Assembly (NCBI GenBank): GCA_004554105.1
Contig: SFNW01000066.1
Coordinates: forward strand, 1 to 9,894
DNA length: 9,894 nucleotides
DNA from: Clostridiales bacterium
GTDB lineage: Bacteria; Bacillota; Clostridia; Oscillospirales; CAG-272
Reading direction: 5' to 3'
Shown here one piece after another: positions 6,591 to 9,894 of this stretch. The position numbers and the translations under genes were made by a program. A model generated the notes under the pieces. It saw nothing but the letters and a program-made list of their open reading frames with translations, had not been told where the DNA came from and ran no database searches. Each line of letters opens with the position of its first letter. Within the stretch, counting starts at the first letter, position 1.

Positions 6591-6622
6591 AAAGTTGTGT
6601 TTTTTACACGCGCGCCGCGGCA

Positions 6623-6651
6623 TTGACTTTCGCGCCGCAAAATGCTATACT
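6623..6651 (+). promoter_or_regulatory. Promoter of coaD-vanW
   Basis: -35 TTGACT (6623-6628), 17 nt spacer, and -10 TATACT (6646-6651) preceded by TGC, an extended -10. Transcription should start near 6658, about 25 nt before the coaD ATG. This is a near-consensus housekeeping promoter. Confidence 0.85.
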
Positions 6652-6682
6652 GAGAGAACGAAAACGAAGCGGAGGCGAGACT

Positions 6683-7162
6683 ATGGCGGAATTTGCGGTT
6701 TATCCCGGGTCGTTCGACCCGTTTACCAACGGTCACATGGACATTGTGAAAAAGGCGGCGCGGCTGTTTTCGCGGGTGTATGTGCTCATCGGTGTCAACA
6801 CCGAGAAAAAGCGTGCCTACGACGCGGAAAAGATGAAAGCCGCGATCGAAGCAGCGATTGCCGACGAGGGGATTTCCAACTGCGTCGTCTGCGTCCACAC
6901 GGGGCTGACGGCGGCGTTTGCAGAGCAGAACGGCATCCGCTACATGGTGCGCGGACTGCGCAATAACCTCGATTATAACTATGAAGAGAACATCGCCGAG
7001 GTCAACAAGCTCATCAATCCCGCGCTTGAAACGGTGTATTTCCGCGCCGACCACGCGGCGGTGTCCTCGTCGATGGTGCGCGAACTGCGCCTGTACGGGC
7101 AGGACGCGTCAAACTACGTTCCCGCGGCGGTCCTCGCCTGCCTGAACGCTTGCGAAGCGTGA
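6683..7162 (+). CDS. coaD: Phosphopantetheine adenylyltransferase
   Basis: CoaD transfers AMP from ATP to 4'-phosphopantetheine to make dephospho-CoA, the penultimate step of coenzyme A synthesis, in the cytoplasm. The 159-residue length is normal. PGSFDPFTNGH (8-18) holds the T/HxGH nucleotidyltransferase motif (T15, H18). Lys at 42-43 matches the substrate-binding lysine position, RGLR (90-93) gives the two binding arginines, E101 follows, and SSSMVREL (128-135) is the ATP-binding ISST-like motif. The start is the ATG at 6683, with GGAGG (6671-6675) 7 nt upstream. A TTG at 6623 in the same frame falls inside the -35 box and is excluded. The stop overlaps the next gene by 4 bp (GTGA), so the two are probably translationally coupled. 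Confidence 0.95.
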   Translation: MAEFAVYPGSFDPFTNGHMDIVKKAARLFSRVYVLIGVNTEKKRAYDAEKMKAAIEAAIADEGISNCVVCVHTGLTAAFAEQNGIRYMVRGLRNNLDYNYEENIAEVNKLINPALETVYFRADHAAVSSSMVRELRLYGQDASNYVPAAVLACLNACEA

Positions 7163-7998
7163 GCGGCGCGGGCAAACAGGCGGGCGGGCGGCGGCTGTTT
7201 TGCGAACTGTCTCCGTCGGCGTATGCCCTTTCGGTCAAGAAGTGCATTTTCTTACGAAATCTTGCCGATGCGTGCGGGCGAACCCGCTTTGCGAAGACAA
7301 AGCAGGAGGAACCGCTGCCGGTCTGCATATACAAACACACTTCGCTGATTCGCCGCAAGCTCGGCAATGTCGACGCGCAGCTTCAGGAAAACAAGGCGGT
7401 CAATCTTGCGCTCGCCGCGCCGAAAATCGACCGGCTTCTGATTCGTCCGGGTGAGGTGTTTTCTTTTTGGCGGACGGTCGGCAGCGTTACGGCGGCAAAA
7501 GGGTATCAGACCGGGCTGACGATACGCGGCGGCGAGCCGTCGAGCGATATCGGTGGTGGAATGTGTCAGATGACCAATCTGATTCACTGGATGGTGCTGC
7601 ATTCGCCGCTCTCTGTCGTTGAGCATCACCACCATGACGGCATCGATCTTTTTCCCGACTTTGGGCGAAAGGTACCGTTCGGTACGGGCACGAGCGTATT
7701 TTACAATTATATTGACTATCGGGTTCTGAATCCCACGGAGCAGCCGTTCCAGCTGATTGTATACACCACCGACGAATATCTGTGCGGCGAACTGCGCACG
7801 ACGCAGCCGCTCCCCTACGCCTACCATATTTCGTGCGAGGGAGAGGGCTTTGTGCGTGAGGACGGCGTTGTTTACCGCGTCGGGCAGGTTTTTCGCACGG
7901 TCGTTGACAAGCGGACGGGCGACACGCTCTCCAAAGTCTGCATCAAGCAGAATCACGCGCGTGTCCTGTACGACACTGCGGCGCTTGAAGTGCGCTGA
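7159..7998 (+). CDS. VanW-family protein
   Basis: This protein of 279 residues resembles VanW, first named in vanB-type vancomycin resistance clusters but widespread in Bacillota and not by itself a resistance determinant. Its biochemical role is not established. Recognisable family motifs are LPVCIYKHTSLIRRKLG (53-69), IRPGEVFSFW (95-104), IGGGMCQ (131-137), VVEHHHH (153-159) and PFGTGTSVFYNYIDY (173-187). There is no signal peptide or membrane segment. The GTG at 7159 is chosen because its GTGA overlaps the coaD stop and the N-terminal length then matches family members. A TTG at 7150 in the same frame is the alternative; neither has a clear Shine-Dalgarno, which fits coupling to coaD. No van resistance genes (vanHAX, vanRS type) are in the window. 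No clear terminator follows, so some readthrough into the GH43 gene is possible. Confidence 0.88.
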   Translation: MSGAGKQAGGRRLFCELSPSAYALSVKKCIFLRNLADACGRTRFAKTKQEEPLPVCIYKHTSLIRRKLGNVDAQLQENKAVNLALAAPKIDRLLIRPGEVFSFWRTVGSVTAAKGYQTGLTIRGGEPSSDIGGGMCQMTNLIHWMVLHSPLSVVEHHHHDGIDLFPDFGRKVPFGTGTSVFYNYIDYRVLNPTEQPFQLIVYTTDEYLCGELRTTQPLPYAYHISCEGEGFVREDGVVYRVGQVFRTVVDKRTGDTLSKVCIKQNHARVLYDTAALEVR

Positions 7999-8036
7999 GG
8001 TATAAATTCTGCGGAGAAACATACGCTGTTTTCGTA

Positions 8037-8065
8037 TTGCGGTGCCTGCGCGGGTGTGGTAAAGT
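8037..8065 (+). promoter_or_regulatory. Possible promoter of the GH43 gene
   Basis: TTGCGG (8037-8042), a 17 nt spacer and TAAAGT (8060-8065) preceded by TGG, an extended -10 feature. The hexamers are moderate matches. Spacing and position (about 30 nt before the ATG at 8096) are right. Confidence 0.5.
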
Positions 8066-8095
8066 GAAGAAAAACACCCGAAAAGGAGTTTTACC

Positions 8096-9067
8096 ATGAC
8101 CGAAGTGTTTCAAAACCCGATTTTGGAGGCGGGTGCCGACCCGTTTGTGACCCGCTGGCAGGACAACTATTATTATGTGTACAGCGCAGGGGACGCGGCA
8201 ATTGAGGTCAGCCGCGCGGACAATCTGCATCATCTGACCCACGAGGGCAAATGCGTGTTTCGCCCCGAGGCAGACAAGCCCTATTCCAAGCATCTGTGGG
8301 CGCCTGAAATTCACGAAATCGACGGCGACTGGTATCTTTATGTTGCGGCGGACGACGGTGACCTTGCCAAGCACAGAATGTATGTGCTGAAGTCAAAGGA
8401 CAAGACGCCGGACGGCGAATACGAGATGGTCGGCGAGATTTCCGCCGAGCCGAACTGCCTCGCCATCGACGGCACGGTGCTGAAGTATGGCGGGAAGCTC
8501 TATTTTGTTTGGTCGGGCTGGGATGAGGACGCGACGGTTTGGGTCCCGCACAGCCAAAATATCTACATTGCCGAAATGCGGTCGCCCACCGAAATCGCGG
8601 GGCGGCGCGTGCTGCTTTCGCGCCCCGAATATGATTGGGAAAAGCACGGCAGCGGTCCGACGGCGTCGGGGCGGGTGTCGCCCGAGGTCAACGAGGGACC
8701 GCAGATTTTGTACGCGCCCGGTGGCACGGTGTATATTGCTTATTCGGCTTCGCACAGCATGACGCGCTATTATTGTCTCGGACTGCTGACCTATCGTGGC
8801 GACGGCGACATTCTCAATGCCGACAGTTGGACGAAATGCGACCGTCCCGTCTTTTCGGAGAGCGAGGGGACGCACGGCACCGGGCATTGCTCGTTTGTCA
8901 AGGCGGTCGACGGCAAGACCGATTTCATCGTCTACCACGCGATGCGCACGCCAAACGGCGGCTGGAAAACGCGCGGCGTCCGCGCGCAGCCCTTTAGCTG
9001 GGACGGCGATTTCCCGGTCTTCGGCAGAGCCGCAGCCCCCGGCGAGGACATCGAAATCCCGGTGTGA
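8096..9067 (+). CDS. Glycoside hydrolase family 43-type enzyme (arabinofuranosidase/xylosidase-like)
   Basis: A 323-residue protein with no signal peptide, so cytoplasmic. The ATG at 8096 follows AAAAGGAG (8081-8088). The five-bladed propeller signature of GH43 is visible: NPIL..GADPFV with D15 as the candidate general base, LWAPEIHEIDGDWYLYVAA (67-85), AIDGTVLKYGGKLYFVWSG (123-141) with D125 as the candidate pKa modulator, NEGPQILYAPGGTVYIAYS (199-217) with E200 as the candidate general acid, and GTGHCSFV (261-268) with the conserved core histidine H264. GH43 enzymes release arabinose or xylose from plant hemicellulose or arabinan fragments. Location in the cytoplasm implies short oligosaccharides taken up first, consistent with the binding lipoprotein at 4983-6491. 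The exact substrate cannot be read from sequence. It is a single-domain protein with no carbohydrate-binding module, and all key acids are present. Confidence 0.9.
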   Translation: MTEVFQNPILEAGADPFVTRWQDNYYYVYSAGDAAIEVSRADNLHHLTHEGKCVFRPEADKPYSKHLWAPEIHEIDGDWYLYVAADDGDLAKHRMYVLKSKDKTPDGEYEMVGEISAEPNCLAIDGTVLKYGGKLYFVWSGWDEDATVWVPHSQNIYIAEMRSPTEIAGRRVLLSRPEYDWEKHGSGPTASGRVSPEVNEGPQILYAPGGTVYIAYSASHSMTRYYCLGLLTYRGDGDILNADSWTKCDRPVFSESEGTHGTGHCSFVKAVDGKTDFIVYHAMRTPNGGWKTRGVRAQPFSWDGDFPVFGRAAAPGEDIEIPV

Positions 9068-9075
9068 AATTAAAA

Positions 9076-9120
9076 AAGTAGAAGGCATATCGCAAAATGC
9101 GATATGCCTTTTTGCTACTT
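9076..9120. terminator. Bidirectional terminator between convergent genes
   Basis: A perfect 12 bp stem AAGGCATATCGC (9082-9093) / GCGATATGCCTT (9099-9110) with loop AAAAT is followed by TTT. An outer AAGTAG/CTACTT pair (9076-9081, 9115-9120) extends the dyad, and an A-run lies on the left side. It starts 9 nt after the GH43 stop and its right arm enters the last codons of the convergent gene, so it serves both strands. Confidence 0.88.
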
Positions 9121-9894
9121 GAACAGATACCCGTAATAGTTCTTTTCGAGGATCAGGTGCGCGTATTTGTTCTTGCGCTGGACGACGCCGTTCATCTGCT
9201 TGACGTAGGCGTCGATTTCCTCGCTTGTCGCGTCAAAGCCCTCGTAGGGCGTAAAGGTCTTGGTCGCGCTGTGATACTCGCCGTACTTGTTGATCCAGTT
9301 CCACGCGCTGCCGTCGCCGTCCTGATTGAGAATGACGAGCGGAACGCTGTCCGACAGCACATCGGTGCCCATCAGCAGGCGCGAGTCGTATTCCAGCCCG
9401 AACAGGTTGGAGACCGTCGGAATGATGTCGAGCGAGGAGCAGGGCGTGTCGACGATGACCGGCTCCTCCATCGACGCGCACCAGAGAATCAGCCCGTTGC
9501 GGAGCAAATCGAAATTCTGATGGATGCCTGCCTCGGGAATGCCGTACAGCTCGGAAAGCTCACTGTCGGTCAGCGCGTAGGGGTAGTGGTCGGCACTCAT
9601 GACAAAGACCGTGTCCTCGAGCTTGCCCGCCTCATCGAGCTGTCTGACCAGCTCTTCGACCATCAGCTCCACCTCGTACTGGCAGGCGAGGTATGCCTTG
9701 ACGTTGTCCGAGCAGTCGAGGTTTTCGACGATGTCCTTGTGCCGTTTGCTCATGTTGTTGCCCATAAACGAGTAGTTTGCGTGTCCGCTGACCGTCATGT
9801 AATAGGCGTGGAACGGCACGTCGAGATTGAGGTAGTAGGGCAGCGTTGCAACCGCCATTTCGTAGTCCGAGCGCGGCCAGCAGTCGGTCAGACC
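9115..9894 (-). CDS. LTA synthase family / sulfatase-superfamily protein, C-terminal part
   Basis: Only the last 259 residues are in the window; the reading frame stays open to the right edge (GLTDCWPRSDYEMAVATLPYY...), so the ATG at 9858 is internal and not the start. Motifs match the extracellular catalytic domain of the LtaS-like alkaline phosphatase superfamily: FHAYYMTVSGHANYSF (H38, metal or substrate ligand), FVMSADHYPY (D102-H103, metal ligands), PCSSLDIIPTVSNLFGLEYD (151-170) and RLLMGTDVLSD (172-182). Family members carry N-terminal membrane helices and transfer glycerol phosphate or similar groups to the cell envelope outside the cell. The missing N-terminus should contain those helices and the nucleophile threonine or serine. 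Clostridial members of this branch are often only named LTA synthase family, so the true donor and acceptor are unknown. The gene converges on the GH43 gene and shares its terminator. Confidence 0.88.
   Translation of the reverse strand, partial: GLTDCWPRSDYEMAVATLPYYLNLDVPFHAYYMTVSGHANYSFMGNNMSKRHKDIVENLDCSDNVKAYLACQYEVELMVEELVRQLDEAGKLEDTVFVMSADHYPYALTDSELSELYGIPEAGIHQNFDLLRNGLILWCASMEEPVIVDTPCSSLDIIPTVSNLFGLEYDSRLLMGTDVLSDSVPLVILNQDGDGSAWNWINKYGEYHSATKTFTPYEGFDATSEEIDAYVKQMNGVVQRKNKYAHLILEKNYYGYLFK

Noticed and set aside
6492..6623. 44-residue N-terminal extension of the solute-binding lipoprotein
   Set aside because: It would cover the promoter and ribosome binding site and bury the lipoprotein signal peptide.
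7159..7998. Vancomycin resistance determinant
   Set aside because: VanW alone is widespread and no ligase, dehydrogenase, dipeptidase or two-component genes are present.
7252..8097. 281-residue minus-strand open frame opposite vanW
   Set aside because: It mirrors the vanW coding frame, crosses the GH43 promoter region, and has no recognisable family.
1..9894. tRNA, rRNA, riboswitch, phage or transposase genes
   Set aside because: I saw no cloverleaf, rRNA-like stretch, known riboswitch core, integrase or transposase signature on either strand.

Overview
The window looks like chromosomal DNA of a fairly GC-rich member of the Clostridia (Bacillota), probably an uncultured Oscillospirales-type gut or rumen anaerobe. 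The main clues are a BspA-like leucine-rich-repeat exoprotein with a Listeria-Bacteroides-type repeat and a copper-amine-oxidase-like C-terminal domain, a VanW protein, a clostridial-style sugar-binding lipoprotein, AAAGGAG ribosome binding sites, and a multi-hairpin intergenic repeat of a kind I recall from such genomes. The lineage is inferred from sequence style; no rRNA or tRNA gene is present.

Layout. (1) 1-146, minus strand: the start of a gene that leaves the window. It begins like a small XRE-type repressor and then reads like the middle of riboflavin kinase/FAD synthetase (RibF). (2) 147-446: an AT-rich control region with a near-consensus rightward promoter. Palindromes sharing TTAACT-N6-AGTTRA overlap its -35 box and its expected transcription start. 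(3) 447-2520, plus strand: one secreted LRR protein gene broken by a frameshift near 2061-2070. (4) 2521-2658: a dense set of inverted repeats between convergent genes. (5) 2659-4638, minus strand: a cytoplasmic protein of 659 residues, probably an (alpha/alpha)6-barrel carbohydrate-active enzyme. (6) 4639-4982: its promoter, a strong bidirectional terminator, and a four-hairpin repeat of about 110 bp. (7) 4983-6491, minus strand: an ABC-type extracellular solute-binding lipoprotein. (8) 6492-6682: a divergent control region. (9) 6683-7998, plus strand: coaD and a vanW-family gene overlapping by 4 bp. (10) 8096-9067, plus strand: a cytoplasmic GH43-type glycosidase. (11) 9115-9894, minus strand: the C-terminal part of an LTA-synthase/sulfatase-superfamily protein, convergent with the GH43 gene across a shared terminator.

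How the genes may work together. The binding lipoprotein, the barrel enzyme and the GH43 enzyme suggest uptake and cytoplasmic trimming of plant-type oligosaccharides, perhaps arabinose-containing. No permease or ATPase gene is present, so the transporter would have to be completed elsewhere. The VanW and LTA-synthase-like proteins belong to envelope-associated families. coaD is housekeeping (coenzyme A synthesis).

I did not find a convincing undescribed multi-gene system. The items most worth a second look are the HTH/RibF junction at the left edge, the operator pair around the LRR promoter, the LRR frameshift, the dyad at the binding-protein promoter, and the unassigned barrel enzyme.
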